A stretch of 64,000 nucleotides of DNA from Oscillospiraceae bacterium (GCA_017828975.1 JAGAJN010000024.1:20638-84637); one strand, 5' to 3'; positions 19,648 to 27,768 are shown, counted from the first letter of the stretch. The notes: generated by a model not told the origin, from the letters alone. Numbers and translations are program-made.

Positions 19648-20304
19648 TCAAAGTCCGCCCGCAAGCTTTCTTTTTCTTTCTCTTTCGGCAAGCTGCACCT
19701 CGAAGATATACCTTGCTATCTTCTCCTCCTGCTGAGGGGTAACGCCCTGAAATCTGCAGCCGTAGCCCATGAGATCGCCGTCATTATTCAGCTGGAGCCG
19801 TAAAATTTCCGTAAGGATATCCATCTGCCCGTCAAACAGAGAAAGGAAAATGCAGTCGCCTGTTTTAAATTCGTAATCGCAGGAAAAGAAAACTCCTCCC
19901 AGATTGATATTTTTTATATTGCATTCGATAGGGTCTTCAAACTGCAAGGTTTCCTCGTCCCTTGTGAAAAAGGAGATATATCCCGGCAGTTCGACACTTA
20001 TTTTGAAGGAACATCTGCGCTCCTCCAGCACCTTGCCGTCATCGACATGGATATTTATCTGATGCTCCGTGCAAATGTCAATGACCGTGTCGCACTGCAC
20101 TCTTGTTCCGTCACGGTACTCGAAAATCACGGTAACGGGAGTGTCCTTGTGCATTTCGGGGATATTTTTGCCCTTGATAACGCAAAGCTCCTTGTGTTTG
20201 AACTTAAAAAAGTCCCTCGGCCAATCAATGGAATTGGAGGAAAACAGCATTTTGCCGTCGCTGCTGTAAATGGTGACCTTGATTATTTTATCCTTATTTA
20301 CCAT
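19648..20304 (-). CDS. PilZ-domain protein of YcgR/MotI type
   Basis: A 218-residue protein with an N-terminal beta-barrel domain (about 1-100) like that of YcgR/MotI and a C-terminal PilZ domain (about 105-215). The c-di-GMP motifs are recognisable but altered: ERRCSFKI has Lys in place of the last Arg of RxxxR, and NINLGG stands where (D/N)xSxxG is usual. YcgR/MotI proteins brake the flagellar motor when c-di-GMP is high. Whether this one still binds is uncertain. First gene of a minus-strand operon with parA and the ComFB-like gene; AAAAGGAGGAGCATTA precedes the ATG. Confidence 0.85.
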   Translation of the reverse strand: MVNKDKIIKVTIYSSDGKMLFSSNSIDWPRDFFKFKHKELCVIKGKNIPEMHKDTPVTVIFEYRDGTRVQCDTVIDICTEHQINIHVDDGKVLEERRCSFKISVELPGYISFFTRDEETLQFEDPIECNIKNINLGGVFFSCDYEFKTGDCIFLSLFDGQMDILTEILRLQLNNDGDLMGYGCRFQGVTPQQEEKIARYIFEVQLAERERKRKLAGGL

Positions 20305-20333
20305 TAATGCTCCTCCTTTTCATACATACTTCT

Positions 20334-20362
20334 ATTATACTATTTTCTTCCCCGTTTTGCAA
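20334..20362 (-). promoter_or_regulatory. Sigma-A promoter for the PilZ-ParA-ComFB operon
   Basis: Minus strand: TTGCAA (complement of 20357-20362), 17-base spacer, TATAAT (complement of 20334-20339), 30 bases before the PilZ ATG. Confidence 0.7.
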
Positions 20363-20464
20363 TAGCTTTTTTGTGATGTTGTGGATTTTTACGATTATTT
20401 TTGGTTGGTTTTGTATATATTGAATATGAGAATATACGATTATCATATGCTGAAACTATTTCGC

Positions 20465-20498
20465 TTGACAATTGAAGATATGTACAGTATAATGTACT
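20465..20498 (+). promoter_or_regulatory. Promoter with overlapping YefM-YoeB operator
   Basis: Consensus TTGACA (20465-20470), 17-base spacer, TATAAT (20488-20493). Two hexamers, TGTACA (20481-20486) and TGTACT (20493-20498), flank the -10 with 12 bases between their centres. In E. coli the yefM-yoeB operator has TGTACA cores in the same geometry, so this is probably the autoregulatory site. Confidence 0.75.
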
Positions 20499-20518
20499 TA
20501 AACAAAGGAGGTTTTTCT

Positions 20519-20770
20519 ATGACTAATACAAACATAACCAATCTGCGAAAAAATCTGTTTGAATATATCGAACAGGCAGTTTCGTATAACGACGTTATAA
20601 ATGTCAGCTCAAAAAACGGAAACGCCATTATTATGAGTGAGCAGGATTACAGAAATATTATGGAATCGCTGTATATTACGTCTGTTCCGGGTCTGGAGGA
20701 TGAAATATTAGCAGCTTCAAAAGAACCTCTGAACGAATGCTCGGTATATGACAAAAATGAGGAATGGTAA
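20519..20770 (+). CDS. yefM: Antitoxin of the YefM/Phd family
   Basis: An 83-residue YefM/Phd antitoxin: MTNTNITNLRKNLFEYIEQAVSYNDVINVSSKNGNAIIMSEQDYRNIMESLYI is the folded DNA-binding domain, followed by an acidic, probably unstructured tail that would wrap the toxin (GLEDEILAASKEPLNEC). It represses its own promoter and neutralises YoeB. The ATG at 20519 follows AAAGGAGGTTTTTCT. It overlaps the toxin gene by several bases, a standard arrangement that keeps antitoxin synthesis ahead of toxin. Confidence 0.93.
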   Translation: MTNTNITNLRKNLFEYIEQAVSYNDVINVSSKNGNAIIMSEQDYRNIMESLYITSVPGLEDEILAASKEPLNECSVYDKNEEW

Positions 20771-21039
20771 TGTATACGATAAGATTTTCAAAGGCAGCCG
20801 AAAAGCATAAGAAAATGCTTAAACAGGCAGGTCTTGAAGAAAACGCAAGACGTTTGCTGAATGTAATATCCGAAAATCCATATCAAAATTCGCCGCCCTA
20901 TGAAGCTCTTGTGGGCAATCTGAAAGGCTTTCTGTCCCGCCGAATAAATATCCGGCACAGGCTTGTTTATGAGGTTTTCGAGGAAGAAAAAACGGTCAGA
21001 ATACTCAGTATGCAGTCACATTATGAGAATGTCAGATAA
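20764..21039 (+). CDS. yoeB: Toxin of the YoeB/Txe family
   Basis: About 91 residues of the RelE-fold YoeB/Txe family, ribosome-dependent mRNA interferases. Family features are KAAEKHKKML near the N-terminus, ENPYQNSPPYEALVGNLKGFLSRRINIRHRLVYEV (Glu and Arg catalytic region) and the terminal SMQSHYEN with the conserved His-Tyr. The gene may start at ATG 20764 or ATG 20770, both inside the antitoxin stop region. The pair appears intact. Chromosomal position near the origin and normal composition suggest no recent insertion scar. Confidence 0.93.
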   Translation: MVMYTIRFSKAAEKHKKMLKQAGLEENARRLLNVISENPYQNSPPYEALVGNLKGFLSRRINIRHRLVYEVFEEEKTVRILSMQSHYENVR

Positions 21040-21081
21040 TCGGTTTATCGGGAATTTAACAATTTAACACAAAATAAACAG

Positions 21082-21110
21082 TTGACAAATTATGAAAACG
21101 GTAATATAAT
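21082..21110 (+). promoter_or_regulatory. Consensus sigma-A promoter for serC-serA
   Basis: TTGACA (21082-21087), 17-base spacer, TATAAT (21105-21110). The leader to serC is about 175 bases and holds the large stem-loop at 21141-21241. Confidence 0.85.
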
Positions 21111-21140
21111 AAAAGTGTATATGTTGGACGCTTTTGTGTT

Positions 21141-21241
21141 TACTAATTTCCTATCGTAAAAGTTGACAAAAAATCAAACAAAATCTTGCGTATATGGATT
21201 TTGTGCAGATTTTTTGTCGAAACTTTGATAAGAAATTAGTA
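21141..21241. repeat. Long inverted repeat in the serC leader
   Basis: Arms of about 45 bases: TACTAATTTC (21141-21150) pairs with GAAATTAGTA (21232-21241), TATC with GATA, AAAGTT with AACTTT, GACAAAAAATC with GATTTTTTGTC, ACAAAATC with GATTTTGT, leaving a small loop (TTGCGTATATG). It lies between promoter and gene. It could be a small non-autonomous transposon remnant (TIR-bounded, 101 bases) or a regulatory leader. The T-box signature is absent. Confidence 0.75.
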
Positions 21242-21290
21242 TTAGGGAGAGAAAGAGTCGGACATCAATATTTAATTGGAGGTCTTTTCA

Positions 21291-22373
21291 ATGTCAAGAG
21301 TTTATAACTTCAGTGCAGGTCCGGCTATGCTTCCGGAATATGTTCTTAAAAAGGCAGCAGAGGAAATGCTCGATTACAACGGCACAGGCGAGTCCGTAAT
21401 GGAAATGTCCCACCGTTCCAAGGAGTATGACGCTATCATCAAGGAAACCGAGGCAATGCTCAGAGAGGTAATGTCTGTCCCCGATAACTACAAGGTGCTT
21501 TTCCTCCAGGGCGGTGCGTCCACACAGTTTGCAATGATACCTCTCAACCTGATGAACAAGAACAACAAGGCTGATTTCGTTATCACAGGTCAGTGGGCTA
21601 ACAAGGCTTATCAGGAAGCTTCCAGATACGGCAAGTGCAATGTTATCGCATCTTCCAAGGATAAGACCTTCTCTTATATCCCCGAGCTGGATAAGTCCAA
21701 GTTCGACCCCGAGGCTGACTATTTCCACATCTGCCAGAATAACACCATCTACGGCACACGCTTCACCGAGCTGCCCGACACGGGAAATGTTCCCCTGGTA
21801 GCAGACCTGTCCTCCTGCATTCTGTCCGAACCCGTTGATGTTTCCAAGTACGCTATGATCTACGCAGGCGCACAGAAGAATATGGGTCCCGCAGGTCTGA
21901 CCGTTGTTATCATCAGAGAGGATCTTATCGGCAATGCTATGGACATCTGCCCTACAATGCTCAACTATCAGATACACGCAGATAACGGCTCTATGTACAA
22001 CACACCTCCTACATACTCCATCTACATTCTGAAACTCGTCCTTGAATGGGTTAAGCAGATGGGCGGTCTGGAAGCTATGAAGGTCCACAACGAGAAGAAG
22101 GCAGCTATCATTTACGATTTCCTTGACAGCTCCGAAATGTTCTCCGCGACTGTATCGGGCAAGGACCGTTCTCTTATGAATATCCCCTTCGTAACAGGCA
22201 ACGAGGAGCTGGACGCTAAGTTCGTTTCCGAAGCTAAGAAGGCAGGATTTATCAACCTTAAGGGTCACCGCTCCGTCGGCGGCATGAGAGCTTCCGTTTA
22301 CAACGCTATGCCTATCGAAGGCTGCGAGAAGCTGGTTGCATTTATGAAAGAATTTGAAGCAGCAAACAAGTAA
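21291..22373 (+). CDS. serC: 3-phosphoserine aminotransferase
   Basis: A 360-residue PLP enzyme converting 3-phosphohydroxypyruvate and glutamate to phosphoserine, the second step of serine synthesis. It begins MSRVYNFSAGPAMLP, has the PLP lysine in YAGAQKNMGPAG (K196), and ends with the family region containing HRSVGGMRASVYNAM. The ATG at 21291 follows GGAGGTCTTTTCA; a TTG five codons upstream overlaps that ribosome site. It forms an operon with serA 22 bases downstream. Codon use is highly biased, suggesting strong expression. Confidence 0.97.
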   Translation: MSRVYNFSAGPAMLPEYVLKKAAEEMLDYNGTGESVMEMSHRSKEYDAIIKETEAMLREVMSVPDNYKVLFLQGGASTQFAMIPLNLMNKNNKADFVITGQWANKAYQEASRYGKCNVIASSKDKTFSYIPELDKSKFDPEADYFHICQNNTIYGTRFTELPDTGNVPLVADLSSCILSEPVDVSKYAMIYAGAQKNMGPAGLTVVIIREDLIGNAMDICPTMLNYQIHADNGSMYNTPPTYSIYILKLVLEWVKQMGGLEAMKVHNEKKAAIIYDFLDSSEMFSATVSGKDRSLMNIPFVTGNEELDAKFVSEAKKAGFINLKGHRSVGGMRASVYNAMPIEGCEKLVAFMKEFEAANK

Positions 22374-22395
22374 TTCAACTCGGAGGTAATTTCCA

Positions 22396-23559
22396 ATGAT
22401 AAATGTTCAGACATTAAACAAGATCTCAGCCTGCGGTACGGATAATTTTGACAAGGCAAAATATAACGTAGCAGACGATATTCAGAACCCCGACGCTATT
22501 ATGGTACGCTCCGCCGCTATGCACGATATGCAGTTCGGTGACAACCTTCTGGCTATTGCAAGAGCAGGCGCAGGCGTAAACAATATCCCTATCGACAGAT
22601 GCTCCGAGCAGGGTATCTGCGTGTTCAACACCCCCGGCGCAAACGCTAATGCCGTTAAGGAGCTGGTTCTCTGCGCACTGCTTATGACCTCCAGAAAGAT
22701 CTCCGACGGTATCGCATGGGCAAACTCCCTCAAGGGCAACGGCGCTGAGGTCGGCAAAATGGTCGAAAAGGGCAAATCTCAGTTCGTTGGACCCGAGATA
22801 ATGGGCAAAACTCTCGGTATCATCGGTCTGGGTGCGATCGGCGCTCTGGTGGCAAACGCTGCTATCTCTCTCGGTATGGACGTTGTGGGATATGACCCCT
22901 TCCTGTCCGTAAATGCGGCGCTCAGCCTGTCCCCCTCCGTTAAGGTTGTCACCGATCTGAAGGACCTGTATGCCGTTTCCGATTACATCACTATCCACGT
23001 TCCCTACAATGCCGAAACTAAGGATACGATAAGAGAAGAAACCATCGCTCAGATGAAGGACGGCGTCCGTATCCTCAATTTTGCAAGAGGCGAGCTGGTA
23101 AACAACGCAGACATCACCAAGGCTCTGGAAAGCGGCAAGGTTTCCGCATATGCCGTTGACTTCCCCGCAGATGATATTCTCGGCGTGAAGAATGTTATCC
23201 CCACTCCTCATCTCGGTGCATCTACACCCGAATCCGAGGACAACTGCGCAGTAATGGCTGCCAAGGAGCTTATCGACTATATCGAAAACGGAAACATCAG
23301 AAACTCCGTAAACCTGCCCAACGCAGAGATGTCCGCAGTGGGCACAAAGGTATGCGTTATCCACAAGAACGTCCCCGCTATCATCTCCCAGCTGACCACC
23401 GTTCTGGGCGATGCGGGCATCAATATCGAGAATATGCTCAACAAGTCCAAGAAGGACTACGCTTACACCATCATTGACGCTGTCGGCGACGTTACCGGCG
23501 AGATAACAAGCAAGCTCTCCGCTATCGACGGCGTTATCAGAGTAAGAGCTATCGGCTGA
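22396..23559 (+). CDS. serA: D-3-phosphoglycerate dehydrogenase
   Basis: A 387-residue NAD-dependent dehydrogenase for the first step of serine synthesis. The Rossmann motif GLGAIG is at 144-149; NFARGELVN holds the catalytic Arg region, and PTPHLGAST the catalytic His. The last 75 residues form an ACT domain (VIHKNVPAIISQLTTVLGDAGINIENML), which in other SerA enzymes mediates feedback by serine. The intervening domain of longer SerA forms is absent. Start ATG follows CGGAGGTAATTTCCA. Operon with serC. Confidence 0.96.
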   Translation: MINVQTLNKISACGTDNFDKAKYNVADDIQNPDAIMVRSAAMHDMQFGDNLLAIARAGAGVNNIPIDRCSEQGICVFNTPGANANAVKELVLCALLMTSRKISDGIAWANSLKGNGAEVGKMVEKGKSQFVGPEIMGKTLGIIGLGAIGALVANAAISLGMDVVGYDPFLSVNAALSLSPSVKVVTDLKDLYAVSDYITIHVPYNAETKDTIREETIAQMKDGVRILNFARGELVNNADITKALESGKVSAYAVDFPADDILGVKNVIPTPHLGASTPESEDNCAVMAAKELIDYIENGNIRNSVNLPNAEMSAVGTKVCVIHKNVPAIISQLTTVLGDAGINIENMLNKSKKDYAYTIIDAVGDVTGEITSKLSAIDGVIRVRAIG

Positions 23560-23601
23560 TACTTACAAAAAAAATCCCCAAAAGAGAAAGGAGATACATT
23601 T

Positions 23602-23955
23602 ATGAAGATTCAGGAGGATAAGACATTTGATTACACCTATGACGACATGAGCAACAACAGGATAGTGGCAGCACTCAGCGTTGTTCCCGTGCTTTTCTGG
23701 ATAAAGATGGTAATGGGAGATTCCAAGTACATCAATTTCTACGCCAATCAGGGCTGTTTCCTGCTGATTGTGGGAATAGTTATGAACATTATTCTGGCGA
23801 TAGTAAAAAATGTACCCTTTTTCGGCGGGATAATCGGCTGGCTGTTCGGGATCCTTGACGGAATTCTCGGCATTATAACCATCTTCCAGATAATAAACGC
23901 CCTGCGAATGAAGGCAAAAACCCTTCCCTTCGTAGGCGACATATCAATCATATGA
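23602..23955 (+). CDS. Small DUF4870-like membrane protein
   Basis: A 117-residue protein with two or three hydrophobic segments (about 22-42, 50-70, 73-97) and the pattern NRIVAALSVVPVLFWI ... YINFYANQGCFLLIVGIVMNI, similar to small DUF4870-type membrane proteins of unknown role. The ribosome site GAGAAAGGAGATACATTT is strong. It lies 42 bases after serA and overlaps the next gene by an ATGA, so the two small membrane proteins are probably made together. No function can be assigned. Confidence 0.7.
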   Translation: MKIQEDKTFDYTYDDMSNNRIVAALSVVPVLFWIKMVMGDSKYINFYANQGCFLLIVGIVMNIILAIVKNVPFFGGIIGWLFGILDGILGIITIFQIINALRMKAKTLPFVGDISII

Positions 23956-24281
23956 CAGAGTTTCTGAAATGCCTTGCCAGCGGCGTTCTGGGGTATCTGC
24001 TCAGTATGCTGTTTTTCAGCTGGCAGTCGGACAGTCAGGCGTTCCGACATAGGTTTATGTTTCGCATCTATTATTCAAAAGGGATATTCTGCGGAAAAAA
24101 GCGGAGTGCCGTTGCGAAAACTATGCTGATATTGGGAACCTCCGTGTTCTCGCTGCTGACGCTGTTTGCCGTATTTTCGGGGATAGAGCCCGTTGCTTAC
24201 GGCAGCAGGATAGCAAGCATAGGCATGGGTGCTTTTGTTCACGCTATGGTGCTGGAGGATAGTGTTAATCGCAAAGACTGA
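23952..24281 (+). CDS. Small membrane protein of unknown function
   Basis: A 109-residue protein not recognised. It has a hydrophobic N-terminus (FLKCLASGVLGYLLSMLFF), a basic middle (RHRFMFRIYYSKGIFCGKKRSAVAK) and one clear membrane segment (TMLILGTSVFSLLTLFAVFSGI), then a weak third. Its ATG overlaps the stop of the preceding gene, indicating translational coupling. It is followed directly by heptad repeats and structured repeat copy 2. Confidence 0.65.
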   Translation: MTEFLKCLASGVLGYLLSMLFFSWQSDSQAFRHRFMFRIYYSKGIFCGKKRSAVAKTMLILGTSVFSLLTLFAVFSGIEPVAYGSRIASIGMGAFVHAMVLEDSVNRKD

Positions 24282-24300
24282 GTTACAGTGTTAAGTGATT

Positions 24301-24420
24301 AGTGTTGAATGTTGAATTTAAAGTGCGGTAGACGGTAACGTTTGCCGCACTTTTAATGTTGAGTGTTGAATTTAATGTGAAGAGTGGAATTTTAGGTAAT
24401 GTGGAAAGTGGAAAGTGAAA
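24301..24420. repeat. Heptad repeats upstream of structured repeat copy 2
   Basis: AGTGTTG AATGTTG AATTTAA (24301-24321) and, after 30 bases, GAGTGTTGAATTTAATGTGAAG (split by units) and GTGGAAAGTGGAAAGTGAAA-like units to 24420. The same word types precede structured repeat copy 1 at 5266-5360, so heptads and structured element travel together. Confidence 0.6.
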
Positions 24421-24575
24421 TTTTCGGTAAATCCTGCAAAATCCCGCCCCGTAGATACGCACCATTTTTTTTCGGCTACATAGGCAAAATATCAAACTCA
24501 CAAAAATCACAAACAGATAGTAAAAAAACAAACAAACACAAATTTTCAAAAGAACATCATCTAAATCACCCAACA

Positions 24576-24770
24576 AAAATGTAAAGCAGGGTAAAGAGGG
24601 TGGGGTGAAAGGGAAGGGGAGTGCAGAGGGGGAACCGATAGGGGCGGGGGAAACTCCCTGCTTTGCGTTAGGGTTTGTTGTGTCCCCCGCCCATATAGGT
24701 TCCCCCTCTGCGGGAGTTGCGCAAAAGTATAGAGGTTACAAAAGAAGTGTCGCCAAAAGAAAGCAGTACA
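24576..24770. repeat. Structured intergenic repeat, copy 2
   Basis: The best-folded copy. CAGAGGGGGAACC (24624-24636) pairs perfectly with GGTTCCCCCTCTG (24698-24710); inside, GGGCGGGGG (24642-24650) pairs with CCCCCGCCC (24684-24692). AAAGCAGGG (about 24584-24592) could alternatively pair with CCCTGCTTT (about 24656-24664). Short open frames across it are non-coding artefacts that repeat with the element. Confidence 0.85.
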
Positions 24771-24880
24771 GTCAAGGCACAAACTCTCCGCCCCGCAGTT
24801 ACCAAGTTGATATGACCGCAGTTTCTCCATAGTTTGTGAGAACTCCTGCCGCCTTTGAAAATGTGGACGAAACTTTTATA

Positions 24881-24909
24881 TTGATTTTCTTTTGGTTTTG
24901 CGCTATAAT
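24881..24909 (+). promoter_or_regulatory. Sigma-A promoter for recG
   Basis: TTGATT (24881-24886), 17-base spacer, TATAAT (24904-24909), 24 bases before the recG start; the same hexamers as the dnaA promoter. Confidence 0.7.
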
Positions 24910-24932
24910 TATAGAAAAGGACGGTGAACGCA

Positions 24933-26966
24933 ATGACCTTATCTGACCCCATAACAAACCTGAAAGGCGTCGGCGAAAAGCGGGCAAAGCTGTATAAAAA
25001 AATGGGCATAGAAACTGTCAGCGACCTGCTGAACAGATTTCCCAGAGGATATATCGACTATACCTCACCCGTCAGTATCTCGGAAACCGTCCTGAACGAG
25101 TATAACGTCATCTGCTGCACCGTTAAACAGATAATGCAGCCCGCAAGGATACGCAAAGGGCTGACCGTTTTCAAAATAATCGTCACCGACAGCACCGACG
25201 ACCTGACCGTTGTCATCTATAACAACCCCTACGCCGCCGACGTTTTCAAGGCGGACGGCGAATTTCTCCTCTACGGCAAGGTCACAGGCGGCTTCACACG
25301 AAAGGAAATGAATTCCCCACAAGTAATCCGTGGGGACGCCGACAGCAAGATACTCCCCCTCTACCACCTGACCGAGGGGCTGACCAACCCCATGATAATC
25401 ACCAACGTGAAGGAGGCAATAAGCAGCGTCGGGCACCTTCTCGTTGACTATATGCCCCGTGATATTTTGTCGGAAAATACGCTCTGCACCCGTGAATATG
25501 CCGTTGAGAATATCCATTTTCCCATGGACGACAGGGCAATTCTTCTGGCGAAAAAACGCCTTGCCTTCGACGAATTTTTCTTCCTTAGGCTGGGAATGTC
25601 CTATCTGAAAAATCATCAGCGGACAAAAAGCAGCTTCAAAATGAAGGCAGTTTCCATGGCACCCTTTGAAAAATCGCTGCCCTTTGAGCTGACAAATGCC
25701 CAGAAAAAGGCGGTTTCCGAGATATGCGGGGATATGCTGGGCGGATACCCCATGAACAGGCTGGTTCAGGGAGATGTCGGTTCGGGAAAGACCGCAGTTG
25801 CGGCGGCGGCTTGCTATTTTGCGGCGAAAAACGGCTGTCAGGCGGCGCTTATGGCACCTACGGAAATTCTGGCGGCACAGCATTTCAACACCCTTTCGGC
25901 AATGCTTGAGCCGCTGGGGATAAAGACCGCACTTCTGACGGGCTCCCTGTCCGTCAAGGAGAAAAACGCCGTCCGCAGGGGGCTGAAAAACGGCGAGATA
26001 CAGGTCGTTGCGGGGACTCATGCGCTTATCTCAAAGGCAACGGAGTTTTCGTCGCTGGCACTTGTCATCACCGACGAGCAGCACCGCTTCGGCGTAAATC
26101 AGCGGGCAATGCTGGCGGACAAGGGGGCAAATCCCCACAAGCTGGTAATGTCTGCAACGCCTATCCCCCGCACACTGGCGCTGATGATATACGGAGATCT
26201 GGACATTTCGGTGCTGAACGAATTACCGAAGGGCAGGCAGCCTGTGGACACCTTCGCCGTTACGGGAAAGCTTCGGGAGAGGGCTTACGGGTTCGTCAGA
26301 AAGCAGCTGGACGAGGGCAGACAGGGGTATATAGTCTGTCCGCTCATCACGGACACCGAGGGAGATTCCGAGCTTATCGCAGCGGAAAAATATGCCGAGG
26401 ACCTGAAAAACGGATCATTCAAAAACTACTCTGTGGGACTTCTCCACGGCAAGATGACAGCCGCCGAAAAGGACGAGGCAATGCAGCGGTTCAAGGACGG
26501 AGAAACTGCGCTGTTAGTGGCAACTACGGTGGTTGAGGTAGGCGTCGATGTGCCCAATGCCGCTATAATGGTAATAGAAAATTCAGATAGATTCGGACTG
26601 TCCCAGCTGCACCAGCTGAGGGGCAGAGTGGGACGTGGACAGTATAAAAGCTACTGTATTCTTATTACGGACAATCCCACCGAGGAAACAAGACAGCGGC
26701 TAAAGATAATATCCTCCACCTCCGACGGCTTCAGGATCGCCGAGGAGGATCTGAAGCTGAGAGGTTCGGGGGACTTTTTCGGGGACAGGCAGCACGGTCT
26801 GCCGCCGCTGAAATTTGCGGAGATGTCCTCTGACAGGGAGCTTTTAAATGCCTGTCAGAATGCAGCAAAAAAGATAACCGACAGCGACCCCATGCTTGAA
26901 GATCACCCCAAGCTGCTTGAAGCGGTACAAAAGATGTTTGAGTGCGGGGAAAACGGGCTGAACTGA
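24933..26966 (+). CDS. recG: ATP-dependent DNA helicase RecG
   Basis: About 677 residues, a normal RecG that remodels stalled forks and branched DNA. The N-terminal wedge/OB region starts LSDPITNLKGVGEKRAKLYKKMGI; the helicase core has Walker A GDVGSGKT (about 280), the DExH-type TDEQHRFG (about 380), motif SATPIPRT, and the C-terminal half QLHQLRGRVGRG, ending in the RecG SGDFFGDRQHGLP region. ATG at 24933 is preferred over a GTG at 24924 on spacing from AAAAGGA. Followed by heptad repeats, then an RsuA-type gene. Confidence 0.96.
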   Translation: MTLSDPITNLKGVGEKRAKLYKKMGIETVSDLLNRFPRGYIDYTSPVSISETVLNEYNVICCTVKQIMQPARIRKGLTVFKIIVTDSTDDLTVVIYNNPYAADVFKADGEFLLYGKVTGGFTRKEMNSPQVIRGDADSKILPLYHLTEGLTNPMIITNVKEAISSVGHLLVDYMPRDILSENTLCTREYAVENIHFPMDDRAILLAKKRLAFDEFFFLRLGMSYLKNHQRTKSSFKMKAVSMAPFEKSLPFELTNAQKKAVSEICGDMLGGYPMNRLVQGDVGSGKTAVAAAACYFAAKNGCQAALMAPTEILAAQHFNTLSAMLEPLGIKTALLTGSLSVKEKNAVRRGLKNGEIQVVAGTHALISKATEFSSLALVITDEQHRFGVNQRAMLADKGANPHKLVMSATPIPRTLALMIYGDLDISVLNELPKGRQPVDTFAVTGKLRERAYGFVRKQLDEGRQGYIVCPLITDTEGDSELIAAEKYAEDLKNGSFKNYSVGLLHGKMTAAEKDEAMQRFKDGETALLVATTVVEVGVDVPNAAIMVIENSDRFGLSQLHQLRGRVGRGQYKSYCILITDNPTEETRQRLKIISSTSDGFRIAEEDLKLRGSGDFFGDRQHGLPPLKFAEMSSDRELLNACQNAAKKITDSDPMLEDHPKLLEAVQKMFECGENGLN

Positions 26967-26993
26967 ATGTTGAATGTTGAGAGTTGAATGATG
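26966..26993. repeat. Heptad repeat after recG
   Basis: AATGTTG AATGTTG AGAGTTG AATGATG in register directly at the recG stop, followed after a short gap by an inverted ACTTAACACTAA word. Same family as 5266-5334. Confidence 0.6.
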
Positions 26994-27036
26994 AATTATT
27001 GCAGCACTTAACACTAATAAAGAAAGGAAGATAGAA

Positions 27037-27768
27037 TTGCACCCTAATTCGGGAAAAATACGGCTTGACAGGTATCTGTCCGAGCAGACAAGCTATTCAC
27101 GAAATGAGATAAAGGAATTCATAAAGCGGCGTGTAGTCACGGTAAACGGCGAAACTGCCCGCCTGTTTGATATGAAGATCGCCCCGGGGACGGACGCTGT
27201 TTCCATTGAGGGAAATGCCGTGGAATACCGTGAGCACGTCTACCTTATGCTCAACAAGCCCGCAGGGACGGTCTGCGCCACCCGTGACGAGCTTAGCGAA
27301 ACCGTTTTGCAGCTTATCCCCGAAAACCTCCGCAGAAAGGGACTTTTCCCTGCAGGACGCCTTGACAAGGACACCGAAGGCTTCGTGTTCATCACCGACG
27401 ACGGGGACTTGGCACACCGTATGCTCTCCCCGAAAAATCACGTCGAAAAGCTGTATTACGCCGAATTGTCCGAGCCGCTTTCCGAGTCTGCTATCGAGCT
27501 TTTTGCATCGGGAATGACCGTTGACGGCGGCGAAAAATGTCTGCCCGCAAAGCTGACATTCCCCGACCCATCCGACAGAAAAAAGGTGCATATCACCCTT
27601 TGCGAGGGGAAATTCCATCAGGTAAAAAGAATGGTTCATGCGGCAGGCAGCGAGGTGGTATATCTCAGGCGGATAAGGATAGGCGGGGTGACCCTGGACG
27701 AAAATCTGCCCCTTGGAGCCGTTCGGGAAATGTTGCACAAAGAAGTCGAAAATATTATTGCACTTTAA
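27037..27768 (+). CDS. RsuA-family rRNA pseudouridine synthase
   Basis: A 243-residue protein with an N-terminal S4 domain (about 8-65: RLDRYLSEQTSYSRNEIKEFIKRRVVTVNG) and an RsuA/RluB catalytic domain with GRLDKDTEG (catalytic Asp) near 105-113 and HQVKRMVHAAG. It isomerises a uridine in 16S or 23S rRNA; within the family I think RsuA (16S, site 516) is likeliest given the size, but RluB/RluF are not excluded. The start is TTG at 27037 with AGAAAGGAAGA upstream. A weak terminator follows. Confidence 0.88.
   Translation: MHPNSGKIRLDRYLSEQTSYSRNEIKEFIKRRVVTVNGETARLFDMKIAPGTDAVSIEGNAVEYREHVYLMLNKPAGTVCATRDELSETVLQLIPENLRRKGLFPAGRLDKDTEGFVFITDDGDLAHRMLSPKNHVEKLYYAELSEPLSESAIELFASGMTVDGGEKCLPAKLTFPDPSDRKKVHITLCEGKFHQVKRMVHAAGSEVVYLRRIRIGGVTLDENLPLGAVREMLHKEVENIIAL

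Noticed and set aside
21111-21290. T-box riboswitch for serC-serA
   Set aside because: The T-box sequence and specifier layout are absent; only a long palindrome is seen.
24561-24832. Short open frames on both strands in structured repeat copy 2
   Set aside because: They are translations of the non-coding repeat; base pairing, not codons, is conserved between copies.
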